From Verrucomicrobia bacterium UBA1629 (lineage in GTDB: Bacteria > Verrucomicrobiota > Kiritimatiellia > RFP12 > UBA1067), in NCBI GenBank assembly GCA_002321305.1, contig DCMF01000099.1, positions 1 to 33,222 of the forward strand: 33,222 nucleotides of DNA, written 5' to 3'. Below, piece after piece: positions 16,872 to 23,951 of the stretch. The translations under genes were made by a program, and so were the position numbers. Every line of letters begins with the position of its first letter. The stretch's first letter is position 1. A model generated the notes under the pieces. The model saw only the letters and a list, made by a program, of their open reading frames with translations. It was not told where the DNA came from and did not search any database.

Positions 16872-19187
16872 ATGAATACGGTCGAAACACAGGAAACCCT
16901 GAGGGGCATCGCGGCCCGCGTCCGCGAGATGCGCGAGATCGAGGGCCTGACGCAAGCCGAGCTGGCGGCGCGGACGGGCGTGACGGAGGCGGAGTGCCGC
17001 GCGATCGAGGCGGCGGAGAGCGATCCGCCGTTCTCCTTCCTGCACAAGTGCGCGCTCGTCTTCGGCGTCGATCTGATGGCGCTCCTGGAGGGGCGCACGG
17101 CGAAGCTCGCCGACCTGCAGGTCACGCGCGCCGGGGAGGGCGTCGTGACGGCGCACGAGGAGGGGATCGAGATCCGCAACATGGCGGCGCTGTTCCGCAA
17201 GCGCCAGGCGACGCCCTACTTCGTGACGTATGACTACGACCCGGCCCTCCAGGACCGCCCGATCGCGACGGCGACGCACGCGGGGCAGGAGTACGACTAC
17301 ATCCTGAGCGGCGAGATGCGCCTCCGGGTCGGCGACCACGAGGAGACGCTGAAGGCGGGCGACTCGGCGTTCTACCGCTCGTCCGTGCCGCACGGGATGA
17401 TCGCCGTCGGCGGCCGGAAGTGCACGTTCCTCGCGATGATCATGGCCTCCGAGACAGAGGCCGAGGAGGCGATCCCGTCCGTCCGCGCCGAGCGCGCCCG
17501 CGCCGTCGCGCAGGCCTCCGCCGGGCACGCCGTCCAGAAGTTCGTCGACGTCGAGGAGGACGAGGCGGGCTGCCTGAAGCACATCTCCTTCATGAACACG
17601 GAGCATTTCAACTTCGCCTTCGACATCGTCGACGAGATCGCGCGGCGCGACCCGGAGCGGCTGGCGATGCTGCACGTCTCCGACCACATGACGGAGCGCC
17701 GCTTCACGTTCAAGGACATGGCGGAGGACTCGAACCGCGCGGCGAACTACCTGAAGGCGCTCGGCGTCGGCAAGGGCGACAAGGTGATGCTCGTCCTGAA
17801 GCGTCACTACCAGTTCTGGCCGGTCGTCCTCGCGTGCCACAAGGTCGGCGCGGTCGTGATTCCCGCGACGAACCAGCTCATGACGCACGACTTCACCTAC
17901 CGCTTCAAGGCCGGCGACGTGAAGGCGATCTTCTGCACGGCGGACGGCATCACGGCCGAGCAGGCCGAGGAGGCGGAGAAGGAGCTCCTGTCTCAACCCT
18001 CATCCCCCACATCTCAACCCTCATCCCTCATCAAGGTCCTCGTCAACGGCAAGCGGCCGGGCTGGCGCGCCTACGACAGCGAGATCCACGGCTACTCGTC
18101 CGTCTACGCGCGGCCGGACGACGCGCCGGGCGGGAATGACCCGATGCTCATGTTCTTCACGAGCGGCACGACGAGCTACCCGAAGATGGCGCTGCACAGC
18201 TACACCTACGCGCTCGGCCACTACGTGACGGCGAAGTACTGGCATCTCGTCGAGCCGGACGGCCTGCACTTCACGATCTCCGAGACGGGCTGGGGCAAGG
18301 CGCTCTGGGGCAAGCTCTACGGCCAGTGGCTCTGCGAGGGCGCGGTCTTCACCTACGACTTCACGCGCTTCGACGCGGAGAAGATCCTGCCGATGTTCGC
18401 GAAGTACAAAATCACGACGTTCTGCGCGCCGCCGACGATGTACCGGATGCTCATCAAGGAGGACATCTCGAAGTACGACTTCTCGTCCGTGAAGCACGCG
18501 ACGACGGCGGGCGAGGCCCTGAACCCGGAGGTGTTCGTGCAGTTCGAGAAGGCGACGGGCCTCAAGATCCACGAGGGCTTCGGGCAGACCGAGACGACGC
18601 TCGCGCTCGCGAACCTCGTGGGCGACAGGCTCAAGCCCGGCTCGATGGGCAAGCCCGTGCCCGACTACGGCATCGACCTCGTGGACGAGAGCTGCCAGAG
18701 CGTCCCGCCCGGCGAACACGGCGAGATCGTCGTCCGCACGCCGCGCGACCATGCGCACCCCGGCATCTTCCTCGGCTACTACAAGGACGCGGAGAAGACG
18801 GACGAGGCGTGGCGCGGCGGCGTCTACCACACGGGCGACCTCGCGTGGAAGGACGAGGACGGCTACTACCACTACGTCGGCCGCGCCGACGACGTGATCA
18901 AGTCGTCCGGCTACCGGATCGGCCCGGCGGAGATCGAGAACGTCATCATGGAGCTGCCCTACGTCCTCGAGTGCGGCGTGTCGGCGGCGCCCGACCCCGT
19001 GCGCGGCCAGGTCGTCAAGGCGACGATCCGCCTCGTGAAGGGCCAGGAGCCGTCGGAGGCGCTGAAGAAGGACGTGCAGAACTACGTGAAGTCCCACACC
19101 GCGCCGTACAAGTATCCGCGCATCGTCGTCTTCCGCGACGACCTGCCGAAGACGATCAGCGGCAAGATCCAGCGCAACAAGCTGTAA
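16872..19187 (+). CDS. XRE-cupin-acyl-CoA synthetase fusion (medium/branched-chain acyl-CoA synthetase type)
   Basis: 771 residues. Residues about 8-72 form an XRE helix-turn-helix (GLTQAELAARTGVTEAECRAIE). Residues about 105-195 form a cupin sensor fold (HAGQEYDYILSGEMRLRV, LKAGDSAFYRSSVPHG). From about 235 there is an AMP-forming acyl-CoA synthetase with the ATP loop FTSGTTSYPKMAL (about 428-440), GFGQTETT, HTGDLAWKDEDGYYHYVGR, DDVIKSSGYRIGPAEIE, and the catalytic Lys in TISGKIQRN near the C-terminus. ISETGWGKALWGKLYGQW resembles medium-chain/branched-chain (MACS) enzymes. The enzyme activates a carboxylic acid to its CoA thioester; fused to a DNA-binding sensor it may regulate its own or neighbouring genes. 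Residues about 374-387 (SQPSSPTSQPSSLI) are a repeat-derived insert. It lies behind the leader/attenuator. Confidence 0.9.
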   Translation: MNTVETQETLRGIAARVREMREIEGLTQAELAARTGVTEAECRAIEAAESDPPFSFLHKCALVFGVDLMALLEGRTAKLADLQVTRAGEGVVTAHEEGIEIRNMAALFRKRQATPYFVTYDYDPALQDRPIATATHAGQEYDYILSGEMRLRVGDHEETLKAGDSAFYRSSVPHGMIAVGGRKCTFLAMIMASETEAEEAIPSVRAERARAVAQASAGHAVQKFVDVEEDEAGCLKHISFMNTEHFNFAFDIVDEIARRDPERLAMLHVSDHMTERRFTFKDMAEDSNRAANYLKALGVGKGDKVMLVLKRHYQFWPVVLACHKVGAVVIPATNQLMTHDFTYRFKAGDVKAIFCTADGITAEQAEEAEKELLSQPSSPTSQPSSLIKVLVNGKRPGWRAYDSEIHGYSSVYARPDDAPGGNDPMLMFFTSGTTSYPKMALHSYTYALGHYVTAKYWHLVEPDGLHFTISETGWGKALWGKLYGQWLCEGAVFTYDFTRFDAEKILPMFAKYKITTFCAPPTMYRMLIKEDISKYDFSSVKHATTAGEALNPEVFVQFEKATGLKIHEGFGQTETTLALANLVGDRLKPGSMGKPVPDYGIDLVDESCQSVPPGEHGEIVVRTPRDHAHPGIFLGYYKDAEKTDEAWRGGVYHTGDLAWKDEDGYYHYVGRADDVIKSSGYRIGPAEIENVIMELPYVLECGVSAAPDPVRGQVVKATIRLVKGQEPSEALKKDVQNYVKSHTAPYKYPRIVVFRDDLPKTISGKIQRNKL
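17991..18032 (+). repeat. In-frame 21-bp duplication of CT-rich repeat (family C) in the acyl-CoA synthetase
   Basis: TCTCAACCCTCATCCC occurs at 17991-18006 and again at 18012-18027, a period of exactly 21 bases (7 codons), encoding SQPSSPT then SQPSSLI. It interrupts a region between the first beta subdomain and the GWRAYDSEI segment where relatives have a plain linker. It is related in sequence to the tandem heptamers upstream of 20179. Confidence 0.85.
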
Positions 19188-19193
19188 GCGCGT

Positions 19194-20018
19194 ATGATCA
19201 TCGACGTACATTCGCATGACTTCGCGCCGTCCGTCGCGACACGCGCCATGAACGGCATGTGCCGCGGGCTGGACGGCCGCCTCACGCCGTCGGGCGACGG
19301 CACGCTCGCGAACCACCTCGACGCCCTCGACCTCGCGGGCGTGGACAAGGCGGTGATGTGCCCGATCGCGACGAAGCCCGGCCAGTTCGACGTCATCCTG
19401 CGGCGGTCGGTCGCGATCCTGTCCGGCGCGGCGGGGGAGCGGGCGCAGCGGAAGATCATTCCCTTCGCGTCCGTCCACCCGCGCGACCCGGACTGGTCGC
19501 GGCACCTGGACGCGGTGGCCGCCGCCGGCATCCGGGGCCTCAAGTTCCATCCGTACTACCAGGACTTCTCGCTCGCCGACCCGTCCGTCTGGCCGCTCTT
19601 CCGCAAGGTCGCGGAACTGGGGCTCGTCGTCCAGTGCCATGCGGGGCGCGACCTCGGCTACCCGGACCGCACGGACGCCTGCGGGCCGGCGGAGATCGCG
19701 ACGCTGCTCCGGAACGTGAAGGGGCTCACCTTCATCGCGGCGCACCTCGGCGGCTGTTCGGGGTATGCGCCGCACGCGACGGACGCGCTGCTGGAACTCG
19801 GCGCCTACATCGACACGTCCGCGCTCGTGCAGAACCACCACAAGGACGAGGAGATGCGCCTTCTGCGGTCGTGGCCGCGCGAGCGGATCCTCTTCGCGAC
19901 GGACTGGCCGTGGACGCACTACCCGGAGGAGCTCGCGTGGGTGAAGTCCGTCCGCGCGCCCGAAGACTGGCCCGACGTCCTCGGCGGCAACGCCGCAAGG
20001 ATATTGGGGATTGGATGA
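19194..20018 (+). CDS. Amidohydrolase-2-type metal-dependent hydrolase/decarboxylase
   Basis: A 274-residue TIM-barrel protein. DVHSHDFAP (residues 4-12) carries the first metal motif, KFHPYYQDF (about 116-124) and VVQCHAG a further His each, HLGG near 184 another, and FATDWPW (about 237) the terminal Asp. This is the amidohydrolase-2/ACMSD-like family, which hydrolyses or decarboxylates small carbon acids. It starts 6 bases after the acyl-CoA synthetase stop, so it is in the same operon and may act on a related acid. Its last codons (RILGIG and stop) run into AATCGAAT/GGATTGG-type repeat DNA, suggesting the C-terminus was set by repeat insertion. Confidence 0.85.
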   Translation: MIIDVHSHDFAPSVATRAMNGMCRGLDGRLTPSGDGTLANHLDALDLAGVDKAVMCPIATKPGQFDVILRRSVAILSGAAGERAQRKIIPFASVHPRDPDWSRHLDAVAAAGIRGLKFHPYYQDFSLADPSVWPLFRKVAELGLVVQCHAGRDLGYPDRTDACGPAEIATLLRNVKGLTFIAAHLGGCSGYAPHATDALLELGAYIDTSALVQNHHKDEEMRLLRSWPRERILFATDWPWTHYPEELAWVKSVRAPEDWPDVLGGNAARILGIG

Positions 20019-20040
20019 CCGAATGATCGACTGGATGAAT
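20003..20040 (+). repeat. Degenerate family B repeat overlapping the 3' end of the amidohydrolase gene
   Basis: Units such as GGATTGGATGA, CCGAATGATCGA and CTGGATGAAT, resembling those in the tatD and ABC permease genes (AATCGAAT, ATTCGATGATTCGG). The amidohydrolase stop codon (20016-20018) lies within it. Confidence 0.6.
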
Positions 20041-20104
20041 TTTCGGACGAAGGACAAAAGACAGCCGACAAAGGCCGGATGAATTTCACAACTCACAACC
20101 TCAT

Positions 20105-20177
20105 AACCCTCACCTCTCACATCTCACCTCTCACATCTCACCCCTCACCTCTCACCTCTCACATCTCACATCACAAC
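20105..20177 (+). repeat. Eight tandem heptamers (MTCTCAC, family C) upstream of the second acyl-CoA synthetase
   Basis: From 20114 to 20169 the 7-mers CTCTCAC, ATCTCAC, CTCTCAC, ATCTCAC, CCCTCAC, CTCTCAC, CTCTCAC, ATCTCAC run without interruption, flanked by AACCCTCAC before and ATCACAACC after. The array ends a few bases before the ATG at 20179, leaving no Shine-Dalgarno sequence. The strand is purine-free apart from A, so the RNA leader would be largely unstructured. Confidence 0.93.
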
Positions 20178-20178
20178 C

Positions 20179-21918
20179 ATGAACACCACATTCAAGCTCA
20201 CTGATCCGTTCGGCACCGCGCCGAAGACCGCCCCGTTCACGCAGTCCGTCTCGACGGGCGTGCCGTGGCACAACCTGCCGATCACCCGCGAGTACACGCT
20301 CGGCCAGCTGCTCGACCAGACCATCGCGCGCTGCGGCGAGAACGACGCCGTCGTCTACGCCGACCGCAACTACCGGCTCACGTGGTACCAGTTCGGCGAG
20401 GAGGTCGATCTCGTCGCGAAGGGCCTGATGGCGCTCGGCGTGAAGCGCGGCGAGAAGGTGGCCCTCTGGGCGACGAACGTGCCGCACTGGGTCGTCCTCA
20501 TGTTCGCGACGGCGAAGATCGGCGCGATCCTGCTGCCGCTGAACACGAACTACAAGTCGCACGAGATGGACTTCGCGCTGCAGCAGTCCGAGACGGAGAA
20601 CCTGTTCGTCATCAACGGCTTCCGCGACTGCGACTACGTGCAGGTCATCAACGACCTCGTGCCGGAGCTGAAGGAGTGTCCGCGCGGCGCGCTGAAGAGC
20701 GCGAAGTACCCGCACCTAAAGCGCGTGTTCTTCCTCGGCGGCGAGAAGCACCGCGGCATGTACTCGCTCAACGAGGTGAAGTCGCTCGCGTGCGAGGTCA
20801 CGCAGGAGGAGTACCTCGCGCGGCAGGCGACGGTGGACGTGAACGACGTCGTGAACATGCAGTACACGTCGGGCACGACGGGCTTCCCGAAGGGCGTGCA
20901 GCTCACGCACCGCAACATCGGCAACGACGGCTTCTGGATCGGCGCGTGCCAGAACCTCACGTGCCGCGACCGCGTGTGCATCCCCGTGCCGCTCTTCCAC
21001 TGCTTCGGGTGCGTGCTGGGCGTGATGAGCTGCGTCAACCACGGCGCGACGATGGTCTTCCTGGAGAAGTTCGACCCCGTGCAGGTGATGGACTCGATCG
21101 AGCGCGAGAAGTGCACGGCGACGTATGGCGTGCCGACGATGTACATCGCGATGCTCGACCATCCGCTGTTCAACCGCTTTGACTTCCGCTCGCTCCGGAC
21201 GGGCATCATGTCCGGCTCGGCGTGCCCGACGCACCGCATGCAGCAGGCGAACGACAAGATGTTCATGCGCGAGATCACGAACCCCTACGGGCTCACGGAG
21301 TCCGGCCCGGTGATGACGATGACGCGCTACTTCGAGACGTCCATCGCGCGCAAGTGCCAGACGATCGGCCAGGCGCTGCCGGGCGTCGAGGTCGCGATCA
21401 TCGACCCCGAGTCGGGCGAGATCGCGCCGATCGGGCAGGACGGCGAGATCTGCTGCCGGGGCTTCAACACGATGAAGGGCTACTACAAGATGCCCGAGCA
21501 GACGGCGAAGTGCATTGACGCGAACGGGTGGCTGCACTCCGGCGACATCGGCAAGATGGACGCGGACGGCTACTACTACATCACGGGGCGCCTGAAGGAC
21601 CTCATCATCCGGGGCGGCGAGAACATCTCGCCGAAGGAGGTCGAGGACTTCCTCGGCACGATGCCGGGCGTGAAGGACGTCGCGGTCGTCGGGTGCCCGT
21701 CGAAGAAGTACGGCGAGCAGCCGGCGGCGTTCATCATCCCGTCGGCCGGCGTTACGCTGACCGAGGCGGACGTCGCGGCGTTCTGCAAGGACAAGATCAG
21801 CTGGTTCAAGATCCCGAAGTACGTCCACTTCCTCGACGTCTTCCCGATGACGGCGAGCCAGAAGATCCAGAAGTACAAGCTGCGCGAGATGGCCCACGAG
21901 CTGTGGCCGAATGCGTGA
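20179..21918 (+). CDS. AMP-forming fatty-acyl/short-chain acyl-CoA synthetase
   Basis: A 579-residue adenylate-forming enzyme of the FadD/fatty-acyl-CoA synthetase group. The ATP loop is YTSGTTGFPKGVQLTH (about 229-244), followed by NPYGLTESGPV, GWLHSGDIGKMDADGYYYITGR, GRLKDLIIRGGENISPKEVE, and the catalytic Lys in ASQKIQKYKLR near the end. It converts a fatty or other carboxylic acid, ATP and CoA to acyl-CoA. The start at 20179 matches the family N-terminus (linker, then PWHNLPIT). It follows the amidohydrolase after a 160-base repeat-filled gap and precedes an XRE-cupin regulator, a pairing often seen with acyl-CoA synthetases. The substrate is not determinable. Confidence 0.92.
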   Translation: MNTTFKLTDPFGTAPKTAPFTQSVSTGVPWHNLPITREYTLGQLLDQTIARCGENDAVVYADRNYRLTWYQFGEEVDLVAKGLMALGVKRGEKVALWATNVPHWVVLMFATAKIGAILLPLNTNYKSHEMDFALQQSETENLFVINGFRDCDYVQVINDLVPELKECPRGALKSAKYPHLKRVFFLGGEKHRGMYSLNEVKSLACEVTQEEYLARQATVDVNDVVNMQYTSGTTGFPKGVQLTHRNIGNDGFWIGACQNLTCRDRVCIPVPLFHCFGCVLGVMSCVNHGATMVFLEKFDPVQVMDSIEREKCTATYGVPTMYIAMLDHPLFNRFDFRSLRTGIMSGSACPTHRMQQANDKMFMREITNPYGLTESGPVMTMTRYFETSIARKCQTIGQALPGVEVAIIDPESGEIAPIGQDGEICCRGFNTMKGYYKMPEQTAKCIDANGWLHSGDIGKMDADGYYYITGRLKDLIIRGGENISPKEVEDFLGTMPGVKDVAVVGCPSKKYGEQPAAFIIPSAGVTLTEADVAAFCKDKISWFKIPKYVHFLDVFPMTASQKIQKYKLREMAHELWPNA

Positions 21919-21925
21919 GGGGAAA

Positions 21926-21953
21926 GTAAGAAGTAAGAAGGAAGAAGGAAGAA
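21926..21953 (+). repeat. Four tandem heptamers (family D) abutting the XRE-cupin start codon
   Basis: GTAAGAA, GTAAGAA, GGAAGAA, GGAAGAA, ending exactly at 21953 with the ATG at 21954. The purine-rich units provide the only candidate ribosome binding sequence (GGAAGAAGG). The array begins 8 bases after the stop of the preceding gene. Confidence 0.93.
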
Positions 21954-22523
21954 ATGAGCAACGATTCGACCAACACGGTGGGGGCGCGGATTCGCGCGTA
22001 TCGCGAGAAGCTGGACATGGGCGTGGGCGACCTCGCGCGGAGGAGCGGCGTCGACGAGGCGACGGTCAACGCGATCGAGAAGGGCGAGGTGCTGCCCGCG
22101 CTCGGCGTCCTGACGAAGATCTCCCGCGCGCTCGGCCAGCGGCTCGGCACGTTCATGGACGACCAGTTCAAGCCCGACCCGATCATCACGCGCGCGGCGG
22201 ACATCGCGGCGGAGAAGGTCGCGCAGGAGGGCGTGAACGCGCTCGGCTACTCGTCGCATTCGCTTGCGCGCGGCAAGGCCGACCGCCACATGGACCCGTT
22301 CCGCATCGAGTTCGCGGCGAACGGCGCGAACGGCTTCTCGTCGCACGAGGGCGAGGAGCTGATCATCTGCCTCGCGGGCGAGGTGGAACTCACCTACGGG
22401 CCGGACAGGACGATCCTGAAGCCGGGCGACACGGCCTACTACAATTCCGTCGTCCGGCACGGCCTTCGCGCGTTGAACGGCCAGCCGGCGTCCATCTACG
22501 GCATCGTCTTCATGCCGTTCTGA
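21954..22523 (+). CDS. XRE-family transcriptional regulator with C-terminal cupin sensor
   Basis: 189 residues. The helix-turn-helix is at about 9-65 (IRAYREKLDMGVGDLARRSGVDEATVNAIEKGE is its span) and the cupin fold at about 110-185 (EGEELIICLAGEVELTYGPD, LKPGDTAYYNSVVRHGLRA). Such regulators bind DNA with the N-terminal domain and a small ligand in the cupin barrel. The architecture is the same as the first 200 residues of the fusion protein at 16872, so the two are probably paralogues. The gene follows the second acyl-CoA synthetase and probably regulates this acid-activation cluster. Confidence 0.92.
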   Translation: MSNDSTNTVGARIRAYREKLDMGVGDLARRSGVDEATVNAIEKGEVLPALGVLTKISRALGQRLGTFMDDQFKPDPIITRAADIAAEKVAQEGVNALGYSSHSLARGKADRHMDPFRIEFAANGANGFSSHEGEELIICLAGEVELTYGPDRTILKPGDTAYYNSVVRHGLRALNGQPASIYGIVFMPF

Positions 22524-22524
22524 C

Positions 22525-22551
22525 GCGCGCCTTGCGGCGTGCGGCTTTTTT
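22525..22551 (+). terminator. Intrinsic terminator after the XRE-cupin gene
   Basis: GCGCGCC (22525-22531) pairs with GGCGTGC (22536-22542), 7 bp including one G-U with a 4-base loop, followed by GGC and six Ts (22546-22551). It ends the acyl-CoA synthetase operon and overlaps the next promoter. Confidence 0.8.
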
Positions 22552-22560
22552 CGGTATAAT
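22532..22560 (+). promoter_or_regulatory. Promoter of the citrate synthase gene
   Basis: TTGCGG (22532-22537), a 17-base spacer, and TATAAT (22555-22560). The -35 box is inside the loop and 3' arm of the upstream terminator. The resulting 5' leader is about 26 bases with AAGAAGGG as ribosome site. Confidence 0.7.
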
Positions 22561-22592
22561 GCGCGCCGTTTTCAAGTAAGAAGGGATGTCCG

Positions 22593-23942
22593 ATGGACGA
22601 GAAGAAGTGGCTGCACAGGCAGGCGGAGAAGGTTCGGAAGGCCGATTACATCGACCCGGCGCTGTATCACAAGTACGGCGTGAAGCGCGGCTTGCGCAAT
22701 GACAACGGCTCGGGCGTCCTCGTCGGCCTCACGACGATCGGCAACGTGCACGGCTACGTCATGGACGAGGGCGAGCGCCAGGCGATTCCGGGCGAGCTCT
22801 ACTACCGCGGCATCAACGTGAAGGACATCGTGCGCGCCGACAAGCGCGAGCACCGCTTCGGCTACGAGGAGACGGCGTACCTGCTGCTCTTCGGCGAGCT
22901 GCCGACGGCGCGCGAGCTCGTGGACTGGAAGAACCGGATCGGCGCGTACCGCAAGCTCACCGACGGGTTCAAGGACAACGCGATCATGAAGCATCCGCCG
23001 AAGGACCTCATGAACGCCCTCGCGCGCGCGATCCTCTTCGCCTACGCCTTCGACGAAGGCGACCCGGACGACATCTCGCTGGAGCGCTGCCTCGGGCAGT
23101 CCATCGGCCTCATCGGCGCGATTCCGACGATCGCCGCCTACGCCTACCAGGCGAAGAACCACTACCACAACAACGGGCCGCTCATGATCCGCATTCCCGA
23201 CCCGATGAAGTCGACGGCGGAGAACATCCTCATGCTGACGCGCGAGGACGGCCGGTACACGAAGCTGGAGGCGGAGATCCTCGACCTCTCGCTCATCCTG
23301 CACGCCGAGCACGGCGGCGGCAACAACTCGGCCTTCACGACGCACGTCGTCACGTCGTCGCACTCTGACATCTACTCGTCGGTCGCGGCGTCCATCCTCT
23401 CGCTGAAAGGCGCGCGCCACGGCGGCGCGAACCTGCGCGTCATGCGCCAGATGGAGGAGGTCATGCTTCACGTCGAGGACTGGTCGAAGTCCGAAGAGGT
23501 CGTCAGGTACCTGGAGCGCATCGCCGACCGGAAGGCGGGCGACGGCTCGGGCCTCATCTACGGCCTCGGCCACGCCGTCTACACGATTTCCGATCCGCGC
23601 GCGCAGATGCTGAAGGAGAAGGCGCGCGTCCTGGCGCGCGAGAAGGGGCGCGAGGAGGAGATGCGCCTCTTCGAGATGGTCGAGGAGTTCGGCCCGGCGG
23701 TCATCAAGAGCCGCCATCCGCACGCGGAGGACGTCTGCGCGAACGTCGACCTCTATTCGGGGTTCGTCTACGACATGCTCGGCATCCCGAAAGACCTCTA
23801 CACGCCGCTCTTCGCCGTCGCGCGCTGCGTCTCGTGGTGCGCGCACCGCATGGAGGAGCTCGTGAACGCGGGTCCGATCATCCGTCCGGCGTACAAGCCG
23901 ATCTACCATCCGCGGCCCTACGTGCGGCTCGCCGACCGGTAA
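22593..23942 (+). CDS. Citrate synthase (or 2-methylcitrate synthase)
   Basis: A 449-residue enzyme condensing acetyl-CoA (or propionyl-CoA) with oxaloacetate. The catalytic residues are visible: His in LHAEHGGGNNSAF (about 237-249), His in YGLGHAVYTISDPR (near 327), and Asp in NVDLYSGFVYDMLGIP (near 386). The FGYEETAYLLLFGELP segment and IPGELYYRGINVKDI are family landmarks. The N-terminus is about 40 residues longer than the short archaeal-type enzymes. A Shine-Dalgarno sequence AAGAAGGG lies upstream of ATG 22593. It has its own promoter and follows the terminator of the acyl-CoA operon. The methylcitrate alternative is not excluded, given the acyl-CoA synthetases nearby. Confidence 0.92.
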   Translation: MDEKKWLHRQAEKVRKADYIDPALYHKYGVKRGLRNDNGSGVLVGLTTIGNVHGYVMDEGERQAIPGELYYRGINVKDIVRADKREHRFGYEETAYLLLFGELPTARELVDWKNRIGAYRKLTDGFKDNAIMKHPPKDLMNALARAILFAYAFDEGDPDDISLERCLGQSIGLIGAIPTIAAYAYQAKNHYHNNGPLMIRIPDPMKSTAENILMLTREDGRYTKLEAEILDLSLILHAEHGGGNNSAFTTHVVTSSHSDIYSSVAASILSLKGARHGGANLRVMRQMEEVMLHVEDWSKSEEVVRYLERIADRKAGDGSGLIYGLGHAVYTISDPRAQMLKEKARVLAREKGREEEMRLFEMVEEFGPAVIKSRHPHAEDVCANVDLYSGFVYDMLGIPKDLYTPLFAVARCVSWCAHRMEELVNAGPIIRPAYKPIYHPRPYVRLADR

Positions 23943-23951
23943 GGGGTGGAC

